From JAGTRP01 sp035655235 (GTDB taxonomy: Bacteria > Pseudomonadota > Gammaproteobacteria > Burkholderiales > Rhodocyclaceae): a stretch of DNA of 7,302 nucleotides. The DNA is taken from the NCBI GenBank assembly GCA_035655235.1, contig DASRUX010000162.1, positions 1 through 7,302 on the forward strand. The letters are read 5' to 3'. The notes beneath the pieces were generated by a model. It was not told the DNA's origin and searched no databases. It saw only the letters and a list, made by a program, of their open reading frames with translations. The translations under genes and the position numbers were made by a program. Shown here piece after piece: positions 1 to 5,351 of this stretch (position 1 is the first letter of the stretch; each line of letters opens with the position of its first letter).

Positions 1-704
1 CAGCCCAGCTCGTAATAGGCCCACCAGGAGCCCAGGGCGATGCCCAGGGTCAGGAAGGTCCACGCCACCGTCGTCCACGGCCGGGACCAGCGGGCCCAGG
101 CGGCATCCAGGCGGCCGGAAATGAGGGCCGAGATGGAGAAGGCGAAGGCCACGGAGAAGCCCACGTAGCCCATGTAGAGCATGGGCGGATGGAAGGCCAT
201 GCCCGGGTCCTGGAGGAGCGGGTTGAGGTCGGCGCCGTCGGGAGCCGCCGGCAGCATGCGCTCGAAGGGGTTGGAGGCGAAGAGCAGGAAGGCGATGAAG
301 CCGATGCTGATCAGCCCCATGACCGACAGCACGGTGGTCACGTTCTCGGTGGGCAGGCGCCGGCTGAAGAGGCTCACGGCCACGGCCCACAGGCCGAGGA
401 TGAAGACCCACAGGAGCATGGAGCCCTCGTGCCCGCCCCACAGGGCGGCCACCTTGTAGAAATTGGGGAGCAGGGTGTTGGAGTGCTCGGCCACGTAGCG
501 GACCGAGAAATCGTTGCCCAGGAAGGATGCCATCAGGCAGCCGAAGGCGATGGCCAGGCAGGCGAACTGGGCCTGGGCGGTGGGCCGGGCCAGGGACATC
601 AGCGGCCGGTCGCCGCGGATGACGCCGGCCAGGGGGAGGAAGCCCTGCACCAGGGCAAGGGCGAAAGCCATGATCAGGGCGAAGTGCCCGAGTTCAGGGA
701 TCAT
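1..704 (-). CDS. ccmF: CcmF, cytochrome c heme lyase subunit (N-terminal 234 codons, runs off window)
   Basis: CcmF is a polytopic inner-membrane protein that works with CcmH/CcmI to attach heme from holo-CcmE to apocytochrome c on the periplasmic side. The visible part starts MIPELGHFAL and shows family hallmarks: GNDFSVRYVAEHSN (about residues 63-76), WGGHEGS (89-95), and NPLLQDPGMAFHPPML (161-176) with the conserved histidine at about 172 that serves as a heme ligand. The last visible residues, LGSWWAYYELG, are the entry to the WWD heme-binding domain, so the gene is cut just inside that domain. Several hydrophobic helices are evident. Start: ATG at 704, with a GGAG 11 nt upstream, rather distant for a ribosome site. 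It lies 77 nt downstream of the PstS-like gene, separated from ccmD by about 4.5 kb. A sigma-54-like element and a hairpin lie in its leader. Identity is very secure; the start is fairly secure because it matches the usual N-terminus of the family. Confidence 0.96.
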   Translation of the reverse strand, partial: MIPELGHFALIMAFALALVQGFLPLAGVIRGDRPLMSLARPTAQAQFACLAIAFGCLMASFLGNDFSVRYVAEHSNTLLPNFYKVAALWGGHEGSMLLWVFILGLWAVAVSLFSRRLPTENVTTVLSVMGLISIGFIAFLLFASNPFERMLPAAPDGADLNPLLQDPGMAFHPPMLYMGYVGFSVAFAFSISALISGRLDAAWARWSRPWTTVAWTFLTLGIALGSWWAYYELG

Positions 705-716
705 ATTGGGAACGAC

Positions 717-737
717 TCCAGGGTGGATAGCCCTGGA
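717..737 (-). promoter_or_regulatory. Hairpin in the ccmF leader that includes part of the ribosome-binding site
   Basis: A perfect 7-bp inverted repeat, TCCAGGG / CCCTGGA, is separated by a 7-nt loop. On the minus-strand transcript the 3' arm ends in CCCTGGA, and the GGA of this arm belongs to the only Shine-Dalgarno-like GGAG (complement of 716-719) before the ccmF ATG at 704. Folding would therefore tend to hide that site in transcripts reading in from the upstream genes. The repeat is directly visible; the regulatory role is inference. Confidence 0.35.
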
Positions 738-739
738 CT

Positions 740-755
740 AGCAAGAACGATTCCA
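740..755 (-). promoter_or_regulatory. Candidate sigma-54 (RpoN) promoter of ccmF
   Basis: On the minus strand this reads TGGAATCGTTCTTGCT. It has the invariant GG and GC exactly 10 nt apart and a perfect TTGCT at -12; the -24 half keeps TGG but departs from the consensus TGGCACG at three positions. The predicted start is near 729, giving a leader of about 25 nt to the ATG at 704. No clear sigma-70 promoter is seen in this gap. Confidence 0.33.
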
Positions 756-763
756 GAAATCCC

Positions 764-780
764 CCGCCGGCGGTCGGCGG
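764..780 (-). terminator. GC-rich stem after the PstS-like gene (weak terminator candidate)
   Basis: A 6-bp stem, CCGCCG / CGGCGG, with a 5-nt loop begins 1 nt after the TGA stop of the PstS-like gene on the minus strand. It is followed by GGGGATTTCT rather than a run of T, so it is a poor intrinsic terminator. It may slow or partly end transcription coming from the porin promoter, or may be fortuitous in such GC-rich DNA. Confidence 0.25.
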
Positions 781-781
781 C

Positions 782-1171
782 TCAGTACTTCAGGATGACG
801 TTGGCGCTGCCGGGGTTGGTGCCCACGTAGCCGATGGCGCCCGGGGTACGGCGGACGAAATCCATCACCTCCTGGTCGCTGAGCAGGACCGGCGGCGGCG
901 CCACCCCTTCCCGGAAGGCCTTGCGGGTCCACACGGCGTTGTAGCGGTCCGGGTCCATGCGCACCACCTTGTAGAGGAAGTCCCCCTGCACGGCGCCGTT
1001 ATCCACCGGCACCAGCCGCCGGGCGCCGGAGAACTGCATGTTGCCCGTGAATATCTGCCTCACCTCCTCCGGCGCCACATTGACGGTGAGGTGGGCGATG
1101 ACGTAGCCGTCCGCCTGGGCGCCCAGGGCGGCGAAGGCAGAGGCAGCGAGAAAGGTCTTCCGGATGGCCAT
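782..1171 (-). CDS. Small PstS-like periplasmic substrate-binding protein
   Basis: A 129-residue secreted protein. The N-terminus MAIRKTFLAASAFAALGAQA is a classic signal peptide with likely cleavage before DGY, leaving about 109 mature residues. The mature part follows the small PBP-like family annotated as phosphate ABC transporter substrate-binding: VNVAPEEVRQIFTGNMQFSG, then LVPVDNGAVQGDFLYKVV, a W-containing helix, and the C-terminal GAIGYVGTNPGSANVILKY. It is far shorter than true PstS (about 320-350 residues), and I do not see the usual phosphate-loop sequence, so phosphate binding is unproven. Start: ATG at 1171 with AGGAG 4 nt upstream. The gene begins 10 nt after the porin stop, so the two are one operon. 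No permease or ATPase gene is nearby, so it is not an ordinary ABC importer component here. It may pair functionally with the porin. Confidence 0.82.
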   Translation of the reverse strand: MAIRKTFLAASAFAALGAQADGYVIAHLTVNVAPEEVRQIFTGNMQFSGARRLVPVDNGAVQGDFLYKVVRMDPDRYNAVWTRKAFREGVAPPPVLLSDQEVMDFVRRTPGAIGYVGTNPGSANVILKY

Positions 1172-1181
1172 GGCGCTCCTG

Positions 1182-2489
1182 TCAGAAACGGATGGAATAC
1201 TGGATGCGGGCCTCGTTGTAGCGGTCGTTGGCCGCGCCCAGGTCCCGCTGGTCGGTGTTGGCGAACTCGAACTTGAGGGCCGCCCGGGGATCGAGATCGT
1301 AGCGCAGGCCCAGGACGCCCCGACGATAGGAGCGGCCATAGTACTGGCTCAGGAAATAGCTGTCCCGCTGGTCGAGCCGGGCGCTTTCGAGCCGGGCATA
1401 GGGGGTGACGGCGCCCCAGGCGTAGCCGGCCTGGGCATAGCCGGCCCGGCTGCGGTGGAGGCCGCTGCCGCCGGAGAGGTCCCGGTTGCCGAACTGGAAA
1501 TACTCGGCCAGGACTTCCCAATGGTTGGCCTGGTAGACGCCATAGCCGCCCACCATGGCGAGCCGGGTGCGGTTGGGCGCGGCGGCATCGTCCTCGATGG
1601 TGCTGCGCAGGCCGTGGAGCCCCAGGCGCAGCCCATCCACCGCCCCCGGCTCCAGCCAGGCGTTGAAGCCGGCGGTATAGGCGCTGTCCCGGCGGCCCCA
1701 GGCCATGGGGTTGAGGGTGCGCCGGCCGGCGTCGGTCTCGATACGCTGGGCGTTGCCGCCGTAGAGGTCGTAGCCGAACTGCCCGGCCGCCGCCGGCACG
1801 GAGCCGCTGAGCCAGGTGCCGACGGTGTGGGCGGGCAGGATACCGCCCCGATCCTCAAAATCGAGAAAACGGGGCCGGGAGAGGGAAGTCTGCAATTGGG
1901 CGCCGTGGTGGTAGGCGGTGTTCCAGTAGCCGTAGGGGGTGTGGAAGCGGCCCAGCCAGACGGTGGCGGCGTCGCTGAAGGCATAGCCGAGCTGGGCCCG
2001 TTCCAGGTCCGCGTCGGTGTGGCCGTCCTCGCCCACTTCGAAATTCAATTCCACCAGGCTGCGCACCCGCTCCCCGATCTGGGGCGTCAGGTAGAGATCC
2101 AGGTTGCCCACCCCGAAGCCCTTGCGGCCCCGGCCGAAGCTGGGATTGTTCTCGCCGCTGTAGCCGGCGCCTACGTCGGCGAAGCCCCGCAGCAGGGTAT
2201 TGTCTTCCAGGACCCGGCGGGAGATGCCGTCGCCCAATTGCCCGACCCGGCGTTCCAGGGCCTCGACCCGCGCTTCCTGATCGGCGGCGGGCGCAGCGGC
2301 CGTGGCGCCCTGCTCCAGGCGCTGCACCTTGGCCGACAGCTCGTCGATGCGCTGCATGCTGCGCTCCAGCTTCTTTTCCAGTTCCCGGATGCGAGCGGCG
2401 TCGTCGGCCAGGGCCGGGCCGGCCAGCAGGATGCCTGCCAGTCCCAGGCAAGCCGATTGCCTTGTGATGTTCAATTTTTCGCCCCCCAT
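1182..2489 (-). CDS. Outer-membrane porin with N-terminal coiled coil (OprO/OprP-like)
   Basis: A 435-residue outer-membrane beta-barrel protein. Residues 1-28 form a signal peptide ending GPALA before DD. Residues about 30-60 are a heptad coiled coil (I34, L37, L41, I48, L51, V55, L58), with a second short coil at about 74-93; this resembles trimeric porins of the phosphate-selective type. From about residue 101 alternating aromatic strands begin, with landmark stretches LGRFHTPYGYWNTAYHHG and GGILPAHTVGTWLSG, and the protein ends in YSIRF, the terminal phenylalanine expected for BAM-dependent insertion. Start: ATG at 2489 preceded by GGTGA at 6 nt spacing. An in-frame TTG five codons later, preceded by a G run, would give a signal peptide without the acidic residue and cannot be excluded. 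It is followed after 10 nt by the PstS-like gene and divergent from the GT87 gene. The substrate cannot be read from sequence; phosphate is suggested only by the partner gene. Confidence 0.85.
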   Translation of the reverse strand: MGGEKLNITRQSACLGLAGILLAGPALADDAARIRELEKKLERSMQRIDELSAKVQRLEQGATAAAPAADQEARVEALERRVGQLGDGISRRVLEDNTLLRGFADVGAGYSGENNPSFGRGRKGFGVGNLDLYLTPQIGERVRSLVELNFEVGEDGHTDADLERAQLGYAFSDAATVWLGRFHTPYGYWNTAYHHGAQLQTSLSRPRFLDFEDRGGILPAHTVGTWLSGSVPAAAGQFGYDLYGGNAQRIETDAGRRTLNPMAWGRRDSAYTAGFNAWLEPGAVDGLRLGLHGLRSTIEDDAAAPNRTRLAMVGGYGVYQANHWEVLAEYFQFGNRDLSGGSGLHRSRAGYAQAGYAWGAVTPYARLESARLDQRDSYFLSQYYGRSYRRGVLGLRYDLDPRAALKFEFANTDQRDLGAANDRYNEARIQYSIRF

Positions 2490-2519
2490 GGAAATTCACC
2501 GGCCATCCCCCATGCATCA

Positions 2520-2535
2520 CGCAAGGAGCGGGCCA
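2520..2535 (-). promoter_or_regulatory. Candidate sigma-54 (RpoN) promoter of the porin/PstS-like operon
   Basis: On the minus strand this reads TGGCCCGCTCCTTGCG. It matches the consensus TGGCACG-N4-TTGCW at all but two positions, with GG and GC exactly 10 nt apart. The predicted transcription start is near 2509, giving a leader of about 20 nt that still contains the GGTGA ribosome site of the porin. It is the best of the three sigma-54-like elements in the window. A palindrome lies about 108 bp further upstream. Confidence 0.42.
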
Positions 2536-2609
2536 TTCGGCGCCCAGCGCGGGTTCGGCGAAGCACGGAAATGGGAATTTCTCCCGCCTGAGAGAAAACA
2601 GGCCGGCGA

Positions 2610-2625
2610 TTCCCGATTTCGGGAA
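2610..2625. promoter_or_regulatory. Perfect 16-bp palindrome, probable operator or activator site
   Basis: TTCCCGATTTCGGGAA consists of 7-bp arms (TTCCCGA / TCGGGAA) around TT. Its centre is about 108 bp upstream of the predicted porin transcription start and about 64 bp upstream of the predicted GT87 start. The first distance suits a sigma-54 enhancer-binding activator. A dimeric repressor or activator of either divergent gene is equally possible. The regulator is unknown. Confidence 0.4.
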
Positions 2626-2655
2626 GCCGCCTTCGCCAGGGCCGCCCATCCGGTC

Positions 2656-2671
2656 CGGCGCGAAACTTGCG
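2656..2671 (+). promoter_or_regulatory. Candidate sigma-54 (RpoN) promoter of the GT87 gene
   Basis: CGGCGCGAAACTTGCG has GG and GC 10 nt apart and TTGC at -12; the -24 half keeps GGC and CG of TGGCACG but not the first T or the A. The predicted start is near 2682, giving a leader of about 22 nt to the ATG at 2705. No other promoter is apparent for this gene. A chance match is possible. Confidence 0.28.
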
Positions 2672-2704
2672 ACCGGCAGCCCATCCCCTGCCCCTGCCCC
2701 GACC

Positions 2705-3940
2705 ATGGACTTCATCAAGCGCCTTCCTCCCTGGACCATCCCCCTTGCCGGCGGCGCCTTGATCCTCGGCTACCTCGTCTTCACCGTCGCGGTGCTGGTC
2801 GGCGGCTACCGGGCGGCCGCCCGGGGGGAGATGCCGGTATTCACCGACTTCACGCCAAAATATGCGGTATCCCTCCTGGTCCAGCGGGAGCCGGCGGCCG
2901 ATCTCTACATCCCCGAGCGCATGTTCCAGGCCAGCGTCGCCGCCGCCCAGGCAGCCTACGGCGGCCGGCTGGACGACCGCCAGGCCGGGAGCATCGGCTT
3001 CGCCCCCTGGATGTACCCGCCCTTCTTCATCCTTTTCCTCTATCCCCTCGCCTACCTGCCCTACTTGGCATCCCTCGCCGCCTGGCTGGCGGTGACCGCC
3101 ATTCCCTATGGCCTGGCCATGGCGCGGGCCCTGGGGCGGCGGGCCGGGCTGCTGCTGGCCTTCGCCTCCCCGCCGGCCTTCTACAACCTGATGTTCGGCC
3201 AGACCGGCTTCCTGAGCGGCGGCCTCATCGGCCTGGGCCTGACCCTGGTCCACGCCCGGCCGGTAGCGGCGGGCATCTGCATCGGGCTGGCCACGGTCAA
3301 GCCCCACCTGGGTATCCTGGTGCCCTTCGCCCTGGTAGCGGGGGAGCACTGGAAGCCCTTCGGCATCGCCGCCATCACCCTGGTCGGCCTAGTGACGGCC
3401 AGCATCCTGGCTTACGGGATGGACCCCTGGTACGGCCTGATCGGCACCATCGAGTTCTACCGGAACGGCTTCGCAGCCGGCGCCTACAGCTACGAAGACC
3501 TGGTGACGGTGCAGGGCATGCTGCGCCTGGCCGGGGTCGGGGCGGAGGCCGCCTGGAAGGCCCAGGCCGTCGCCGCCGCGCTGGCCCTGGCCGCCGTGCT
3601 GTGGGCCTGGTGGCACAAGCGCTCGCGGCCGTCCCATGTCGGGCTCCAGACCGCCGTCCTGGGGGCCGCCACCCTGCTGGCCGTGCCCATGGCCTACAGC
3701 TACGACCTGGTGCTCCTCATGCCCGGGGTAGCCTGGCTGTGGGCGGACATGAAGGAGCGGGGCGCCAGCCTTGCCGAAGTCCTGGCCCTGGGGCTGGCCC
3801 TGGCGGCCATCCTGCCCCTCAAGGCGGTGGCCGGCGCCATCCATTTCCAGTACGCCCCGCTGGTTTCCCTGGCCCTTCTCGTGCTCGCCGTGGTCCGCCT
3901 GAGCGGGTTGCGGCGTCAGGCGGCCAGGGCGGATTCGTAG
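2705..3940 (+). CDS. GT87-family polytopic glycosyltransferase (DUF2029-like)
   Basis: A 411-residue integral membrane protein with about ten hydrophobic segments, fitting GT-C fold glycosyltransferases of family GT87, which use polyprenyl-phosphate sugars and act on the periplasmic face. Support: a first transmembrane helix at about 13-33; an extracytoplasmic loop with the acidic motif FTDFTPKYA (about 46-54), whose Asp48 sits where the catalytic Asp of GT-C enzymes is expected; YPPFFILFLYPLAYLPY (104-120); GQTGFLSGG (165-173); KPHLGILVPF (199-208); and PMAYSYDLVLL (328-338). The length is normal for the family. The start ATG at 2705 lacks a Shine-Dalgarno sequence, the preceding bases being C-rich; later ATGs would remove the first helix, so it is kept. 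It is the only plus-strand gene, divergent from the porin and convergent with GT9, overlapping it by 25 bp. The sugar and acceptor are unknown; work together with GT9 on a surface glycan is inference. Confidence 0.85.
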   Translation: MDFIKRLPPWTIPLAGGALILGYLVFTVAVLVGGYRAAARGEMPVFTDFTPKYAVSLLVQREPAADLYIPERMFQASVAAAQAAYGGRLDDRQAGSIGFAPWMYPPFFILFLYPLAYLPYLASLAAWLAVTAIPYGLAMARALGRRAGLLLAFASPPAFYNLMFGQTGFLSGGLIGLGLTLVHARPVAAGICIGLATVKPHLGILVPFALVAGEHWKPFGIAAITLVGLVTASILAYGMDPWYGLIGTIEFYRNGFAAGAYSYEDLVTVQGMLRLAGVGAEAAWKAQAVAAALALAAVLWAWWHKRSRPSHVGLQTAVLGAATLLAVPMAYSYDLVLLMPGVAWLWADMKERGASLAEVLALGLALAAILPLKAVAGAIHFQYAPLVSLALLVLAVVRLSGLRRQAARADS

Positions 3941-5163
3941 GGCAAGGCCGGGGCGCCCGCTGCGTCCAGGCGCCGCTCCACCTCCGCCAGCACCGTCGCC
4001 ACGGAAATGGCCTGCATGCAGCGGTTGTCCCGGCAGGCGGTGCGGCGCCCGTCGCCGGGGCTGAGGCAGGGTGAGCAGGGCAGGCCTGCGGCGATGGCCG
4101 TAGCCTTGCCCAGGGGCCGGTAGCGCGCCGTGCTTTCCGGCCCGAACAGGACCACCACCGGCAGGGAAGTCACGGCCGCGAAATGGGCCGGGCCGGAATC
4201 GCTGCTGAGGAGGACCGCGCTGCTCTCGAAAAGGGCCGGCAACTCGGCCAGGGCGAACGTCCCGGCCAGGGAGCGGCAGCGCCGGTCGCCGACCTCGGCC
4301 TCCAGGGCGGCCACCGCCGGAGCGTCCTTGTCGCTCCCCAGCAGGAACACGAAGGTGTCGGAACGCCGGGCCAGGACCGCCTGGATGAGGGCCTTGAAGT
4401 TCCGGCTGGGCCAGCGGCGCAGGGGCAGGAGGTCGCCCACGTTGGGATTGACCAGGAGGATGCGGTGGCGGGCCGGGTCGAAATCCCCGCCCAGGGCCAG
4501 GAGCCGGGCCAGGACGGTGAGCCGCTCCATGGGCGTCACCTCCCGCCGGACGATGGAGGGCAAGGGTGGCAAGCGGGAGGCGGTGTCCCGGGGATAGGCC
4601 TCCAGGGCCGCGTCGGCGAGGGCGAGGAGATTGCGGGCGAGGTGGATATCCGGCCGGTAATCGACGCCCCGGTTATAGAGGGCGGCGCGACCGCCCTCCC
4701 CGTCCGCCGCATGGCGGAAGCCCGCCCGACGGCCGGCACCGGACAGGAAAGCGAGCAGCGCGGGGAAATTGGCCCGGGGGTCGATGTCGATGGCCGTGGC
4801 GATGCCCCGCCGCCGGGCCCAGACCATGAAGCGCAGCACGTCGGCGGCCAGGGACAGCAAGCTGTCGGTGCGCAGGCAGAAGACGTTTTCCGGCCGCACC
4901 GTGCCGGTGAGGGCGAGGCAATCCCGGTTCTGGCGGAAGATGAGGAAGTGGGGATCGGCGCCGTGGATATCCCGGGCCCGCACCATGGCGGGGTCGGCAA
5001 GGACGACGCTGCCCATCTCGGCCAGGCCGATGAAGAGGGCCGGCCCGGTCTTGTCTGGCGCCGCCGGCCTGGAAGCGAGCCCCAGCCCAACCAACCGGGC
5101 CAACCCCCGGCAGAGGGCGCCGCCGGCCACCTCGTCCAGCCAGCGCATGGTGCAGAGCCGCAT
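3916..5163 (-). CDS. GT9-family (heptosyltransferase-like) glycosyltransferase
   Basis: A 415-residue GT-B fold enzyme of the ADP-heptose:LPS heptosyltransferase family, normally cytoplasmic and acting on lipopolysaccharide or related glycans. The N-terminal domain opens with ALFIGLAEMGSVVLADP (42-58), the counterpart of the MGDV..TLP loop of WaaC. The C-terminal nucleotide-sugar domain carries LLVNPNVGDLLPLRRWP (236-252), SSDSGPAHFAA (320-330) and LFGPESTARYRPL (339-351). It ends with the C363-x2-C366...C377...C382 cluster common in this family. The start ATG at 5163 lies 8 nt after the ccmD stop; ATG 5148 is an alternative; neither has a clear ribosome site, so coupling to ccmD is likely. 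An in-frame extension to 5289 is rejected because it would lie over ccmD. The residues aligned with WaaC Asp13 and Lys192 appear to be Ser52 and Arg249, so the mechanism or substrate may differ. The product is not known. Confidence 0.85.
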   Translation of the reverse strand: MRLCTMRWLDEVAGGALCRGLARLVGLGLASRPAAPDKTGPALFIGLAEMGSVVLADPAMVRARDIHGADPHFLIFRQNRDCLALTGTVRPENVFCLRTDSLLSLAADVLRFMVWARRRGIATAIDIDPRANFPALLAFLSGAGRRAGFRHAADGEGGRAALYNRGVDYRPDIHLARNLLALADAALEAYPRDTASRLPPLPSIVRREVTPMERLTVLARLLALGGDFDPARHRILLVNPNVGDLLPLRRWPSRNFKALIQAVLARRSDTFVFLLGSDKDAPAVAALEAEVGDRRCRSLAGTFALAELPALFESSAVLLSSDSGPAHFAAVTSLPVVVLFGPESTARYRPLGKATAIAAGLPCSPCLSPGDGRRTACRDNRCMQAISVATVLAEVERRLDAAGAPALPYESALAA

Positions 5164-5171
5164 GGGGAATG

Positions 5172-5351
5172 CTAGAAGTCGGAATTCCGCATTTGGCGCT
5201 TGAGCCGCCGGATAGTTTCGCCCTTCCTTCGGGCAACGAAGATCGGTTCCACCGCCATGATCAGCGCCGTGACCCCGAAGGAGCCCCACACATAGCCGGC
5301 GTAGCCCCCCATGGCGATGAAGTCGGACAGGCTGTTCCAGTAAATGGTCAT
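5172..5351 (-). CDS. ccmD: CcmD, small membrane subunit of the heme export complex
   Basis: A 59-residue protein with one transmembrane helix (about residues 19-38) followed by a strongly basic cytoplasmic tail (RRKGETIRRLKRQMR), the standard CcmD layout. The stretch GGYAGYVWGSFG (15-26) and the glutamate at position 35 at the end of the helix match the family pattern. In the Ccm system, CcmD associates with CcmC and CcmE and helps release holo-CcmE from CcmABC. Start: ATG at 5351 overlaps the ccmC stop by 4 bp, with a GGGAG-containing ribosome site just upstream. The next gene on the strand is a GT9 glycosyltransferase instead of the expected ccmE. Length, topology and position next to ccmC make the call firm despite the small size. 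Confidence 0.92.
   Translation of the reverse strand: MTIYWNSLSDFIAMGGYAGYVWGSFGVTALIMAVEPIFVARRKGETIRRLKRQMRNSDF

Larger units (their letters stand above)
2490..2704. other. Divergent intergenic region between porin and GT87 genes
   Basis: This 215-bp stretch is the longest non-coding part of the window and holds the 5' signals of both divergent genes. Visible elements are a sigma-54-like promoter facing each gene, the 16-bp palindrome at 2610-2625, and a shorter inverted repeat GGGA-N5-TCCC at 2573-2585. A 5-bp repeat GCCTG-N8-CAGGC at 2586-2603 is weak. I see no convincing sigma-70 promoter, no PHO box and no small gene here. Confidence 0.6.

Noticed and set aside
189..830. 213-codon open frame on the plus strand opposite ccmF
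   Set aside because: It is antisense to a well-supported ccmF and has shadow-type composition.
2447..2461. GG-N8-TTGC sigma-54-like element on both strands (GGCAAGCCGATTGCC)
   Set aside because: It lies inside the signal-peptide coding part of the porin and is not placed before any gene start; it is treated as background and counted as such.
1164..2591. 475-codon open frame on the plus strand opposite the porin
   Set aside because: It is a GC-rich antisense shadow: composition is dominated by Gly, Ala, Val and Gln, with no domain, and the opposite strand encodes a convincing signal peptide, coiled coil and barrel.
2490..2704. PHO box upstream of the porin/PstS-like operon
   Set aside because: Looked for paired CTGTCAT-type repeats 11 nt apart; only a poor CTGTTTT half is present near the middle of the gap.
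2302..4074. 590-codon open frame on the plus strand spanning the porin start and the GT87 gene
   Set aside because: It is Arg/Pro/Gly-rich, runs across an intergenic region, and is out of frame with the clear membrane protein at 2705-3940.
4183..5175. 330-codon open frame on the plus strand opposite GT9
   Set aside because: It is low-complexity Gly/Gln/Glu-rich shadow coding; the minus strand holds all GT9 motifs.
5164..5289. N-terminal extension of the GT9 gene to an in-frame ATG at 5289
   Set aside because: It would lie over ccmD in another frame and adds residues with no family similarity; the start just after the ccmD stop is far more natural.
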